From NCBI GenBank assembly GCA_039714795.1, contig JBDLIP010000004.1, positions 1 to 36,526 of the forward strand: a stretch of 36,526 bases of DNA, written 5' to 3'. The position numbers and the translations under genes were made by a program. How positions within the stretch are numbered: position 1 is the stretch's first letter; every line of letters starts with the position of its first letter. A model generated the notes under the pieces. That model did no database searches, was not told the origin of the DNA, and saw only the letters and a program-made list of their open reading frames with translations. Below, piece by piece: positions 7,152-15,453 of this stretch. The stretch comes from Pseudomonadota bacterium. GTDB taxonomy: Bacteria; Pseudomonadota; Alphaproteobacteria; JAGOMX01.

Positions 7152-8153
7152 CTATGACACTTGCGTTATTTTAGATTGTTTTAGCTGTTGCTCGCGAAGG
7201 GCGTGCAAAATGCCATCGCGCACTCCTCTATCTGCAACCTTTAAGTCTTTAACCGGCCAGCAATCACAAATCCCCTCCAGGATGGCCATGCCACCAATGA
7301 TGAGATCACTGCGACTGGGCCCAATGCATGCGTGTTGAGCGAGTTGTCGCGGCGTCATATCGGCAAGCTTCTTGCCAATTTCGTGTATGCGCATCAAAGG
7401 AATCAAGGTTCCATCAACCTGAAAACGGTCATAAACAGGAAGGTCTAGATGGATGGCAGTCACTGTTGTGGTCGTTCCAGATGTGCCAATCATTTGCACA
7501 TTGTGTTCACCAACTAGCGCTGTAATTTCCTGATAACGTGATAGCTGGTGTAACTCTTTCTGGATGCGCTCGCGAATATCGGTGTAAAAAATCGATGGGC
7601 TTCCACCTGCTGCTTCCACGACATTGACAACCCCAAAGGGAACCGACATCCAGTCCTGTACCTTTGGGGGATTGTTATGCTCCACTTTCGCCCACATGAC
7701 TTCTGTGCTACAGCCTCCAATATCAAAAGCCAGGAGGTAAGGAGTGGCAGGATCAATATGCATGTTGCATCCCAAAAGCGCTAGTTGCCCTTCCTCGAAT
7801 TCGGGAATAATTTCCAATTCGATCCCGGTTTCAAAAGTGACACGTCTCAAAAATTCTTGTGCATTTTTAGCTTGGCGACACGCTTCTGTTGCAACACTGC
7901 GCAAACCCACAATATTGTATTTCTGTAGTTTTCGCGCACAGTCCTTAATAGCCTGAATGGAACGGTCCATGCCTTCTGTTGACAGCAAACCCGTGTCACG
8001 AACGCCTGCACCTAAACGTACCACGCGTGCCAGCGAGTCCACCACTTTGTGGCTTTTTCCGTCATCTTCTAGTCGTGCAATCAAAATCCGACAAGTATGG
8101 CTTCCAAGATCGATCGCAGCCACATGTGGTTCATCCTGCAAATGGCTTATCAT
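7152..8153 (-). CDS. Ppx/GppA family exopolyphosphatase / pppGpp phosphatase
   Basis: 333 residues, the length of the short, two-domain members that lack the C-terminal HD domain. The phosphate-1 loop AAIDLGSHTCRILIA (about 13-27) and the second nucleotide-binding loop IGTSGTTTTVTAIH (about 220-233) place it in the ASKHA ATPase fold. The family releases terminal phosphate from polyphosphate or from pppGpp. Which substrate is used cannot be told from sequence. SYLQQ-type extensions are absent. The Shine-Dalgarno is weak (AGAG). It is first in a two-gene unit with rlmE. Confidence 0.9.
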   Translation of the reverse strand: MISHLQDEPHVAAIDLGSHTCRILIARLEDDGKSHKVVDSLARVVRLGAGVRDTGLLSTEGMDRSIQAIKDCARKLQKYNIVGLRSVATEACRQAKNAQEFLRRVTFETGIELEIIPEFEEGQLALLGCNMHIDPATPYLLAFDIGGCSTEVMWAKVEHNNPPKVQDWMSVPFGVVNVVEAAGGSPSIFYTDIRERIQKELHQLSRYQEITALVGEHNVQMIGTSGTTTTVTAIHLDLPVYDRFQVDGTLIPLMRIHEIGKKLADMTPRQLAQHACIGPSRSDLIIGGMAILEGICDCWPVKDLKVADRGVRDGILHALREQQLKQSKITQVS

Positions 8154-8201
8154 AAAACTATTCTACTCTCTTTTGAGATTCGATGATCTCTTTGAACCGT
8201 T

Positions 8202-8231
8202 GGTGTTATATGTAAGTACATAACACCTTTT
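8202..8231. repeat. short hairpin upstream of ppx/gppA
   Basis: Arms GGTGTTA (8202-8208) with TGTA (8211-8214), loop AG, then TACA (8217-8220) with TAACACC (8221-8227), followed by TTTT on the plus strand. The T-run faces the plus direction, where no gene needs terminating. I therefore record a hairpin and not a terminator. It lies between the convergent end of the YbhB-like gene and the start of ppx/gppA. Confidence 0.5.
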
Positions 8232-8257
8232 GGCAGAAATTCCCAATTATTATCCAC

Positions 8258-8337
8258 AAATCAGAAGTCAGCAAGATAGCACCGCGCCGGAATGCTGCGC
8301 AGATATCCTGAACTAACGGGGAACCGATTTCTGATTT
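8258..8337. repeat. imperfect inverted repeat, about 80 bp, possible small dispersed element
   Basis: The left arm AAATCAGAAGTCAG (8258-8271) pairs with the right arm CCGATTTCTGATTT (8324-8337) at 12 of 14 positions. A further inner pairing (GATA...GCGC with GCGC...TATC) lies between. The right arm also contains tandem TCTGATTT-like units that touch the YbhB stop codon. It has the form of a small palindromic intergenic element. No second copy is seen in the window. Confidence 0.45.
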
Positions 8338-8342
8338 CTGAA

Positions 8343-8804
8343 TTACTGATTTTGCGGGCGATTGTATCGTCCCAGGAGTTCAGTTTCTCCAATAATGTGA
8401 CCTTCCATCGTTTGTTCAAGTTCTTGTTTAGTTACGCCATCGACTAACTTTAACATTATATCTAGGGCATACAACTTAAAAAAGTACCGATGTTCTTTAT
8501 CGGGCGGGCAGGGCCCACCATACCCAGTTTTATTCCAGCTGTTTGTCCCTTCTTGAACGCCAGCAGGTAATTTGCTGACTCCTTCGAGCAGTCCAGTGGT
8601 ATTTGGCGGAATGTTGAATAAAATCCAGTGATCCCATGTTCCCATCGGTGCATCTGGATCATCCATAATCAGAGCAAGCGACTTGGTTCCAGCAGGAATA
8701 TCTTGCCAGTGCAGAGCTGGTGATCGATCCCCTCCGTCACAGGTGAAAACCTCTGGAATAAATCCATTATGTTCAAATGCCGGTGAGCGAAGCGTAAATC
8801 CCAT
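8343..8804 (-). CDS. YbhB/YbcL family (PEBP-like) protein
   Basis: 153 residues from the ATG at 8804, chosen because AAAGGGA lies just before it and because MGFTLRSPAF is the usual family start. An upstream in-frame ATG (8873) would add a hydrophobic stretch but lacks a ribosome site. PEBP signatures: GDRSPALHW, MDDPDAPMGTWDHWILFNIP (about 48-67), GYGGPCPPDKEHRYFFKLYALD (about 95-116, ligand pocket with the PPxxxHRY motif). The family binds phosphorylated or phospholipid-like anionic ligands; the physiological role in bacteria is poorly known. The gene stands alone, convergent with nothing and divergent from coaX. Confidence 0.9.
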   Translation of the reverse strand: MGFTLRSPAFEHNGFIPEVFTCDGGDRSPALHWQDIPAGTKSLALIMDDPDAPMGTWDHWILFNIPPNTTGLLEGVSKLPAGVQEGTNSWNKTGYGGPCPPDKEHRYFFKLYALDIMLKLVDGVTKQELEQTMEGHIIGETELLGRYNRPQNQ

Positions 8805-9041
8805 ATCAGTCCCTTTAAGTTCTACGACTGTGATAAAACACAGTACAACTGTTTTAATTATCCTCCACGTCATTGTACCATCATGAAGCATATGGGCGTA
8901 AGCTGTCAATAGTTTACCTGCTGTCGCAATACGCAAATGTCGGCAAAGCTGGATTTTATAAATACATTCGTGTTAAAAGTGACGGATGATGTTATGCAAC
9001 TGTGCGATTTCCTTAATGCTGTGTTTGCAAAGGGCAAACCC

Positions 9042-9857
9042 ATGTTATTAGCAATTGACGCTGGTAATACGACGGTTTGTTTTGCGGTACTTGAGCTTGT
9101 AGCGGATCCCGTGATAAAGGTGCAATGGCATACCTATACAAGTGAAAAAAGGACCTCTGATGAGTGGGGTGCTTGGCTTGTTTCTATGTTGGGTCATGCT
9201 GGTTTGAGCATTAAGGATATTAAAGGCTGTATCATTGCGTGTGTGGTTCCTGATATTTTGGAAGATCTGAAAGATCTGTGTATGAAGTATTTTTGCGCAA
9301 ATCCTATGGTGGTAGGTGATACAGGGGTGGCGTTAAATATTGAAATCAAAACCGATAACCCACCAGAAGTTGGGGCAGATTTATTGTCTGCCGCAGTTGC
9401 TGCTGGGAAACTTTATCAACCGCCGCTTTTTGTATTAAGTATGGGAACAGCAACGACTTTGAGTTTGGTAGATGAAGGGGGAGTTTTTGCTGGTGTAGCC
9501 ATTGCACCAGGCATTGATTTGGCGATTGCTGCCCTTTCCAAAGGGGCTGCAAACTTACCGCCGGTTTGTTTTAAGCGTCCTAAAAAAGTGATAGAAACCG
9601 CGACTGTCCCTTGTATCCAGGCGGGCATCTATTGGGGGATGATAGGATTGGTTAAGGGGCTAATTTTTAGGGCTCAGCAAGAATTTAAAGGGCCTGATTT
9701 GCCAGTTATTGCCACAGGCGGATATGCTCGTATGATTATAAAAGAAATGTCAAGCGCGATAGAACTAGATTCCGATTTGGTTTTGAAAGGTTTACAGATA
9801 ATACATCGATATAATCAATCCAATTCGCAGTCAAAAACGATTAGAGTTGTAGCATAA
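9042..9857 (+). CDS. coaX: type III pantothenate kinase
   Basis: 271 residues from the ATG at 9042 (AAAGGG 8 nt before). An upstream in-frame ATG at 8937 would add 35 residues before the phosphate loop and is unlikely. It phosphorylates pantothenate in the first step of coenzyme A synthesis. Motifs: LLAIDAGNTT (2-11, phosphate loop with catalytic-type Asp), PPEVGADLLSAAVAAG (about 101-116, active-site Asp in GADLL) and LSMGTATTLSLVD (about 124-136). It lies 22 nt upstream of the RNase J gene on the same strand, the usual alphaproteobacterial arrangement. No biotin-ligase gene precedes it here, although birA often does in this order. Confidence 0.94.
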   Translation: MLLAIDAGNTTVCFAVLELVADPVIKVQWHTYTSEKRTSDEWGAWLVSMLGHAGLSIKDIKGCIIACVVPDILEDLKDLCMKYFCANPMVVGDTGVALNIEIKTDNPPEVGADLLSAAVAAGKLYQPPLFVLSMGTATTLSLVDEGGVFAGVAIAPGIDLAIAALSKGAANLPPVCFKRPKKVIETATVPCIQAGIYWGMIGLVKGLIFRAQQEFKGPDLPVIATGGYARMIIKEMSSAIELDSDLVLKGLQIIHRYNQSNSQSKTIRVVA

Positions 9858-9879
9858 GGATAATGTTAAGGATAATTTT

Positions 9880-11526
9880 ATGACCAAAGTAAAAGGTGGA
9901 TTACATTTTTTGCCCCTTGGGGGATCAGGTGAGATTGGGATGAACCTCAATCTGTATGAGTACGAAGGTAAGTGGCTCATGGTCGATTGCGGGGTTACCT
10001 TTGGTAATAAGCTCGGAATCGATGTCATTATGCCGGATACTGAATTTATCGAGAAATATCGAGGTAAAATATTAGGGCTGGTTCTGACACACGGTCACGA
10101 AGACCATATTGGTGCTGTTCCTTATTTGTGGAAACGTTTGCTATGTCCTATGTATGCCACCCCTTTTACCGCAGTGCTTGTCCGCGGTAAATTGCGTGAG
10201 GCAGGCTTGCTTGATGCAGCTGCATTGGTTGAAGTGCCCATCGGCGGTGACGTGCAATTGGGACCGTTTGACGTTGAGTTTATCACTTTGACGCACTCCA
10301 TCCCTGAACCCAATGCCTTAGCGATTAAAACCCCTGTAGGAACTGTGATTCACACCGGAGACTGGAAGCTAGATCCACAACCGTTGATAGGTGAGGCAGC
10401 AGATGAAAAACGTCTGCGTGAGCTTGGGGACGAAGGTGTGCTTGCTCTCGTGTGTGATTCTACCAATGTTTTTGTTGAAGGACGCACCGCATCTGAATCA
10501 GAAGTTCGCCAAAATATTATTGATTTGGTCAAGAAACAAAAAAATCGTGTTGCTATTGGTTTGTTTGCTAGTAATGTGGCTCGCTTAGAGACCTGTTTGC
10601 TGGCAGCCAAAGCCAGTAAACGCCATGTTGCTCTGTTAGGGCGATCATTGCACCGCATGTACCGGGCAGCTCGAGAAAGTGGTTACTTGCTAAATACGCC
10701 TGATTTAGTTGAGGCAGAGCATGCCATGAGCTTGCCGCGCAACAAGTGCTTGTTTTTGTGTACTGGAAGTCAGGGAGAGTCTCGTGCAGCATTAACTCGC
10801 ATAGCCAATAAAAAGCACCAGAGTGTACTTTTAAAGGCCAAAGATACAGTGATTTTTTCGTCGCGTCAGATTCCTGGAAATGAAACGGCAATTGGTGCAT
10901 TGCAGAATGCACTGCAAAGCCAGGGTATTGAAGTGATTGGTAGCAGGGACGAATTTATCCATGTGTCAGGTCACCCTGCTCGAGATGAATTGCGGGATAT
11001 GTATGAATTGATTCGCCCGCAGATTTTGGTTCCCGTGCATGGTGAGCAAATTCATATGCGTGAACAGGCGGAACTTGGAAAACAATTAGGTATTCCCAAG
11101 GCTATAGTTCCCTTTAATGGTAGCTTGATTCATCTCTCCCCAGATAACCCAAAAATTATCAAAGAGGTTCACAATGGCCGTTTAGGATATGACGGTAATC
11201 GAGTGGTGCCTTTTGATTGCCAGCACATCAGTGATCGTTCTTATCTTAGCCAAGAGGGTATTGTATTTTTGACTATGGTTATTAATGATGCTGGAGAGGT
11301 CGACCAACCATCCTTATCTTTTGTGGGACTGGCTGCAAACAAGGAAGAAGAGGGGCTTCTAACCCATGGGGTGTTGACGGAGATAGCTTATTTTATCGAA
11401 AACGAGCCCCCTTCGTCCTGGCAAAATGACGCTATTGTGCAAGAGTTTTGCTCAATAGCAGTGCGCCGGACGGTGCGAAAAGTGTGTGGGCGTAAGCCCA
11501 TGATTGTAGTGCATATCATTCGATGA
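9880..11526 (+). CDS. rnj: ribonuclease J
   Basis: 548 residues, the usual length. It is a metallo-beta-lactamase/beta-CASP ribonuclease with endonuclease and 5'-to-3' exonuclease activity, used in rRNA maturation and mRNA decay. Zinc-binding HGHEDH is at residues 71-76, with further ligands in TLTHSIPE (His near 143) and GTVIHTGDWKLD (about 162-173). Beta-CASP motifs include CDSTNVF, ASNVARLE, FSSRQIPGNE and VSGHPARDEL. The C-terminal domain is present (from about 460). It overlaps the DUF1467 gene by 4 bp (ATGA), so the two are translationally coupled. Confidence 0.96.
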   Translation: MTKVKGGLHFLPLGGSGEIGMNLNLYEYEGKWLMVDCGVTFGNKLGIDVIMPDTEFIEKYRGKILGLVLTHGHEDHIGAVPYLWKRLLCPMYATPFTAVLVRGKLREAGLLDAAALVEVPIGGDVQLGPFDVEFITLTHSIPEPNALAIKTPVGTVIHTGDWKLDPQPLIGEAADEKRLRELGDEGVLALVCDSTNVFVEGRTASESEVRQNIIDLVKKQKNRVAIGLFASNVARLETCLLAAKASKRHVALLGRSLHRMYRAARESGYLLNTPDLVEAEHAMSLPRNKCLFLCTGSQGESRAALTRIANKKHQSVLLKAKDTVIFSSRQIPGNETAIGALQNALQSQGIEVIGSRDEFIHVSGHPARDELRDMYELIRPQILVPVHGEQIHMREQAELGKQLGIPKAIVPFNGSLIHLSPDNPKIIKEVHNGRLGYDGNRVVPFDCQHISDRSYLSQEGIVFLTMVINDAGEVDQPSLSFVGLAANKEEEGLLTHGVLTEIAYFIENEPPSSWQNDAIVQEFCSIAVRRTVRKVCGRKPMIVVHIIR

Positions 11527-11729
11527 CGTTGTTTACCGGATCAATTGCCTACATTCTGATCTGGTGGTTGGTTTTGTTTACGGTACTACCGTGGGGAATA
11601 AAACCTGCTGTAACACCTGAAGCTGGCTTTGATCCAGGTGCTCCTGAAAATCCCAGAGTGTTGTTGAAGTGTGCCGTGACAACCGTGATTGCAGGTGTGG
11701 TGTGGTTTTTGGTGTATTTGTTGGTTTAG
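11523..11729 (+). CDS. DUF1467 family small membrane protein
   Basis: 68 residues with two transmembrane helices, about 6-26 (IAYILIWWLVLFTVLPWG) and 49-67 (AVTTVIAGVVWFLVYLLV). Between them lies the family signature PWGIKP followed by a PGAPENPRVLLK loop. The function is unknown. The gene is almost confined to alphaproteobacteria, where it commonly follows RNase J, often with proS after it. Here proS is absent and an accessory region begins. The start overlaps the RNase J stop by 4 bp. Confidence 0.88.
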   Translation: MTLFTGSIAYILIWWLVLFTVLPWGIKPAVTPEAGFDPGAPENPRVLLKCAVTTVIAGVVWFLVYLLV

Positions 11730-11741
11730 GATAACTTGGAT

Positions 11742-11852
11742 CTTATACTGATACGCTCGAAGTGCTCATTTACCCAGGTAAACTGGGAGCTGGCAGCCAT
11801 CATTAAACTAGAGGTTTGCATTTCTCGTGGGTATATATACTCTTGCTGAATC
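11742..11852 (+). repeat. dispersed hairpin repeat, copy A
   Basis: The segment 11778-11845 matches copy B (15809-15876) in direct orientation at about 53 of 68 positions by hand count. The segment 11749-11785 matches copy C on the opposite strand (32219-32182) at about 34 of 37 positions. It holds a hairpin of GTGCTCATTTACC against GGTAAACTGGGAGC, and a second small one at GGGTATA/TATACTC. It lies between the DUF1467 gene and abiEi. Confidence 0.75.
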
Positions 11853-11896
11853 AAAATAATCTGCATGAGGTAGCCCTGTATGTCATGGCTTGTATG

Positions 11897-11923
11897 TTGA
11901 CAACTTCAATGTTAGCGTATAGC
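11897..11923 (+). promoter_or_regulatory. possible promoter of the abiE operon
   Basis: A perfect -35 hexamer TTGACA (11897-11902) is followed by TATAGC (11918-11923) at a 15-nt spacing, shorter than ideal. AbiEi proteins usually repress their own operon at inverted repeats upstream. The only small symmetry here is GTTGACAAC at the -35 itself. Confidence 0.35.
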
Positions 11924-11953
11924 TAGAATGACGAAAAACATCATTTTGGACAT

Positions 11954-12757
11954 ATGATAGAAATCAGTGAGTACATCAAGAAAGTACGTGCAAGTGGCAG
12001 GTGGTGCTTTACAACCGGTCAGGCGATTGCTGACTTAAAAATCTCGCAACCTGCTCTGCGATCTGGCATTTATCGACTTAAGAAGAAGGGGGATATCGTC
12101 AGTCCTGCCAAAAATTTATATGTCATCGTTCCACCCGAATATCAATACTTAGGATGTCTTCCAGCCGCAGAATTGATTCCAATTCTAATGAAGCATTGGG
12201 GGTTAAACTACTATGCATGCCTATTGACGGCCGGTATGTACCATGGTGCCTCGCATCAAAAGCCGCAAATATTTCAGATCATGGTTGCCAAGCAAATAAA
12301 ACCATTGATTTGTGGTAAGGTAAGGGTTGAGTTTATCAGAAAAAAAGACATGAATGGATTGCCATTGCAAGATTTTGTGGTCAAGACTGGTATACTGAAG
12401 GTTTCTTCGCCAGAACTGACTGCTATTGATCTATTGCTTTATCGCTTGCAATCAGGTGGATTGAACAATATAGCTACAGTCTTAAGCGAGTTGCTTGAGG
12501 TTATGATTCCCCACAAATTGATAGAAACGGCTAATCTTGTTGAGGAGAAAGCATGTCTGCAAAGGCTTGGTTATATCTTAGAGCATATTGATCCAATGGA
12601 AGATGAGAAAAGAGATGACATTGTTGCAAAGCTACATGAATATACAGCGACACTAAAATTAACTCCCGTATCTTTGATGGCTGGATTGCCGACAAAAAAC
12701 TGTTCTTTGAACAAAAAATGGATGATTATAGAAAACACAACGATCGAGAATGACTAA
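11954..12757 (+). CDS. AbiEi-family antitoxin / transcriptional regulator (type IV toxin-antitoxin)
   Basis: 267 residues. The N-terminal winged helix (about 1-60: GQAIADLKISQPALRSGIYR, LKKKGDIVSPAKNLYVIVPP) is followed by the AbiEi C-terminal region. That region has the typical YYACLLTAGMYHGASHQKPQ block (about 92-111) and SPELTAIDLLLY. AbiEi neutralises its cognate AbiEii without direct binding and represses the operon. The gene ends 2 nt before the AbiEii start, the usual order. The ribosome site is weak (GGA). It is part of an accessory block bounded by repeat copies A and B. Confidence 0.9.
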   Translation: MIEISEYIKKVRASGRWCFTTGQAIADLKISQPALRSGIYRLKKKGDIVSPAKNLYVIVPPEYQYLGCLPAAELIPILMKHWGLNYYACLLTAGMYHGASHQKPQIFQIMVAKQIKPLICGKVRVEFIRKKDMNGLPLQDFVVKTGILKVSSPELTAIDLLLYRLQSGGLNNIATVLSELLEVMIPHKLIETANLVEEKACLQRLGYILEHIDPMEDEKRDDIVAKLHEYTATLKLTPVSLMAGLPTKNCSLNKKWMIIENTTIEND

Positions 12758-12759
12758 TC

Positions 12760-13581
12760 ATGATTTCTGAAAGCTTTATCGAACAATGGCGTATGTGCGC
12801 CCCTTGGCAAACTATGGCTATGATTGAACAAGACCTGGTTTTGAGTAGAGCCCTGGTTAATTTATACAATCAGCCTAAAATCATTCAGTCCCTAGCTTTT
12901 AGAGGAGGGACGGCCCTAAATAAGCTTTACCTTGACCGAGCAGCACGGTACAGCGAAGATATAGACGTCGTGCAAATTAACCCAGAGCCCATTGGTGATA
13001 CTATCAAGGCCATTCGGGCATCTCTAGATGATTGGCTTGGTTCACCAAAAAGTAAGCTCACCCAGAGAAGTGCAAAACTTGTTTACCGTTATCAAGCCAT
13101 TGATGATACGCTGGCAAGGCTCAAAATTGAAATCAATACCACGGAGCACTTTCATATTCAGCCGCTGAAGACTATTCCTTACGCAGTCAATTCGGAATGG
13201 TTTTCGGGCAGGGCTGACATTGTGACGTACCATTTGAACGAACTCATGGCAAGTAAACTGTGTGCCCTCCATCAAAGATCAAAAGGACGCGATCTGTTTG
13301 ATTTGTGGCTAGTTAAAAGTCAGGGGTTGATTGATCTGGAACAACTGTTGTCCTTATTCGAACAGTATTGCAGGTACGCACAACATCATATAACGAGAGC
13401 AATGTTTGAGTTAAGCTTATCGCAGAAGTGCCAGTTTAAGGATTTTATCACAGACACAACAAAATTGCTGACTCCTGATACTGATTGGGATTTTGAAGAA
13501 GCATTGACAATGGTTAGACGTGAAATTATCAGCCATTTGCCAGGGAAACCCTGGAAGGGGATAAAGCAGGTGGCTTCATAG
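12760..13581 (+). CDS. AbiEii/AbiGii-family nucleotidyltransferase toxin
   Basis: 273 residues. The nucleotidyltransferase core is FRGGTALNKLYLDRAARYSE followed by DIDVV (about 47-71): GG(T/S) and DxD metal-binding motifs with the conserved Lys. A second conserved segment is NTTEHF (about 126-131), followed by ELMASKLCALHQRSKGRDLFDLW (about 162-184), where the K...R.KGRD(L/F)DL pattern is diagnostic. Members are GTP-binding nucleotidyltransferases that arrest growth in abortive phage defence or as plasmid and island stabilisers. All the core motifs are intact, so it is probably active. It is coupled to the AbiEi gene with a 2-nt gap. Confidence 0.92.
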   Translation: MISESFIEQWRMCAPWQTMAMIEQDLVLSRALVNLYNQPKIIQSLAFRGGTALNKLYLDRAARYSEDIDVVQINPEPIGDTIKAIRASLDDWLGSPKSKLTQRSAKLVYRYQAIDDTLARLKIEINTTEHFHIQPLKTIPYAVNSEWFSGRADIVTYHLNELMASKLCALHQRSKGRDLFDLWLVKSQGLIDLEQLLSLFEQYCRYAQHHITRAMFELSLSQKCQFKDFITDTTKLLTPDTDWDFEEALTMVRREIISHLPGKPWKGIKQVAS

Positions 13582-13630
13582 ATTATGCTTAGGATTACAT
13601 AGTTACATTTGTCGGGAATTCAGGATAGTT

Positions 13631-14155
13631 ATGAGTTATTGCCAATTTGCCTATCAACACCCCCTACATCAAGAACATCATGACCGTGAGCATGGTTTTC
13701 CTGTCGCCGATGAAAAAGTTTTATTTGAGCGATTGGTGCTGGAGATTAATCAGCCGGGATTGTCGTGGCTAACGGTTTTAAAAAAACGTGAACATTTTCG
13801 AGACGCTTTTGCAGGATATGATTTGGAACAACTTGCATCCTATGGAACTGGGGAAATTGAACAGTTATTGAAGAACCCAGGTATTATTCGACATCGGCAG
13901 AAGATTGAAGCAGTTGTTTATAATGCCCAGCAAATCTTGGATTTTGTAGATGGTTTTTCAGGCTGGCTTCAACAGTTGCACCCATGCCCCCTTGATGCTT
14001 GGGTCAAATGCTTTCGCAAAGTTTTCCGTTTTACAGGCCCCAGCGTGGTGCACGAATTTCTGATGAGTGTCGGTTATCTACCGGGAGCACATCAGAAAGA
14101 GTGCCCGGTTTATGAAAAGGTGTTGAGAGCAAATCCGGCTTGGGCAGAAATTTGA
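13631..14155 (+). CDS. tag: DNA-3-methyladenine glycosylase I, variant
   Basis: 174 residues, against 187 for E. coli Tag. It excises alkylated adenine (N3-methyladenine) in base-excision repair. Zinc ligands are kept: Cys4, His17, and the HQKEC pair His154/Cys158, in the same H-x3-C spacing as in E. coli. Glu38 and Trp46 of the pocket (LEINQPGLSW) are also kept. Oddity: in an ungapped alignment of the first 46 residues with E. coli Tag, Trp6, Tyr13, Tyr16 and Trp21 are Phe, His, His and His (HHDREHG in place of YHDNEWG). The middle is about 20 residues shorter. It lies 49 nt after the AbiEii gene and may share its transcript. Substrate range could differ from that of classical Tag. Confidence 0.88.
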   Translation: MSYCQFAYQHPLHQEHHDREHGFPVADEKVLFERLVLEINQPGLSWLTVLKKREHFRDAFAGYDLEQLASYGTGEIEQLLKNPGIIRHRQKIEAVVYNAQQILDFVDGFSGWLQQLHPCPLDAWVKCFRKVFRFTGPSVVHEFLMSVGYLPGAHQKECPVYEKVLRANPAWAEI

Positions 14156-14255
14156 TTATTTTTGCTTGAAAAATGTGCAATCATTAATATATTTATGTTA
14201 GGGTAATGTTGAATTATTACTGATAGATTATTGTTTTTATTATAGGGGTTTAATT

Positions 14256-15353
14256 GTGAGAAATATATATTTTATATTATTTGTGTCATTGATGTTAAAC
14301 GCGGTTGGCGTGGAATATATTGTTGCTTCTGAAGTAGAAGTTTCACACAGTACAAAGAAGAGGAATTATGGATTCTGGGCAGTGCACCCAGATAATTCTG
14401 AGCAAAAAATTCTTTTAGTCGGAAGCTGTCATAGTTATCCTCTTGTAGAACTTCCCACCGATCTTGTTAAAGAAATGAAAAGTCATGATATTTTGGTAAC
14501 AGAAGTAGTAAAAGATACAAATATTGAAGAACATCTAAAATATGCTAGGAAGGCATTTAAATCTTTCAACCCTAAAGTATTAACTGAAAGGAATAATAAA
14601 ACAGTTGGTTGGAAAACGGATGATCAAGGTTGGGAAATAGGTGATAATCCATGGACCGAGTCTCAATGCTTTTCAGAGGAAATCAAAGCTTTTTTCCAAG
14701 AGAATATGCAAGATATTTTGGGAGAAGATTTGCTTCTTCATCATTTGCATCCCGAGACTTTATTGTGTTTTTTGAAGTGCTGCGTGGGAAAATTATATGG
14801 TGTTGATAATGACATAATAAGGTACTATAGAGATTCAGGTAAAGAATCTTCTGGTCTTGAAACTTCAGAAGATAGAAAAAAAGCTATCTCGGAAGATGTG
14901 TATTTTAGATTAGGCCATAAAACAGTATCTTTTGTGCCATCGTATTCACAGGATATGGTGTCATTTGGTCTTGAAAAGTTAATTGATGAATTCGAGGTTT
15001 ATAGAAGTATTTTGAACGCTGATATTGAAGTTGTGGGATCAGAGCATCATAACAAGAAATTAGTAGAGTCCGAGCTATATCTTCAATACCACGAAGATGG
15101 AGTAATTCCTTCTTCTGCAATTCCTTCGTACCATAGCACAGTTGGTTTTGAGCTTACTGAACTATACAAATATCTTGAACAAGGCCGTAATAATATTTGG
15201 GTACCAAAATTAATGGATATGTTTTCAACAAACCCTGAAAAATCTTTTACCATTGTCGTAGGGGCTAAGCACATCACGACTAGTGAAGATAGCCTCATTA
15301 CCTTGCTAGAGACAGAAGGATTTACTTTCAAGCCATTTGTTGCAGATGACTAG
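14256..15353 (+). CDS. secreted TraB/GumN-family-like protein
   Basis: 365 residues from a GTG start behind TAGGGG. The N-terminal 25 residues form a signal peptide (hydrophobic IYFILFVSLMLNAVGV, cleavage near VAS-EV), so export is likely. The pattern fits TraB/GumN (Tiki-like metallopeptidase fold) at low similarity: LLVGSCHSYPLVELP (about 53-67, Gly and His of the GxxH motif), YGVDNDI (181-187), GLETSEDRKKA (200-210), RNNIW (311-315) and VVGAKHITTSEDSL (334-347, second GxxH), ending with LLETEGF. A Cys-rich spot LLCFLKCC lies at 169-176. It is distinctly AT-rich compared with its neighbours, which suggests transfer. The assignment rests on motifs and not on overall similarity. Confidence 0.65.
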   Translation: MRNIYFILFVSLMLNAVGVEYIVASEVEVSHSTKKRNYGFWAVHPDNSEQKILLVGSCHSYPLVELPTDLVKEMKSHDILVTEVVKDTNIEEHLKYARKAFKSFNPKVLTERNNKTVGWKTDDQGWEIGDNPWTESQCFSEEIKAFFQENMQDILGEDLLLHHLHPETLLCFLKCCVGKLYGVDNDIIRYYRDSGKESSGLETSEDRKKAISEDVYFRLGHKTVSFVPSYSQDMVSFGLEKLIDEFEVYRSILNADIEVVGSEHHNKKLVESELYLQYHEDGVIPSSAIPSYHSTVGFELTELYKYLEQGRNNIWVPKLMDMFSTNPEKSFTIVVGAKHITTSEDSLITLLETEGFTFKPFVADD

Positions 15354-15403
15354 CGAGATGCATAACCTCGGGCCGTAGCCCCGACCGGCATACTTGGTCA
15401 GCG

Positions 15404-15446
15404 GATTTTGTCCAGCTTGGCTTTTGCCAAGCTGAAGTGCAAAATC
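15404..15446. repeat. hairpin downstream of the GumN-like gene
   Basis: Inner stem CAGCTTGGC (15413-15421), loop TTTT, GCCAAGCTG (15426-15434). Outer stem GATTTTG (15404-15410) with CAAAATC (15440-15446). It could slow or end transcription of the GumN-like gene, but there is no T-run after it. The segment before it (15370-15403) is GC-rich with a further GACC/GGTC pairing. Confidence 0.5.
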
Positions 15447-15453
15447 TAGCTAA

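Noticed and set aside
8202-8231. Terminator for the YbhB-like gene
   Set aside because: The T-run lies on the wrong side for a minus-strand gene. Recorded as a hairpin only.
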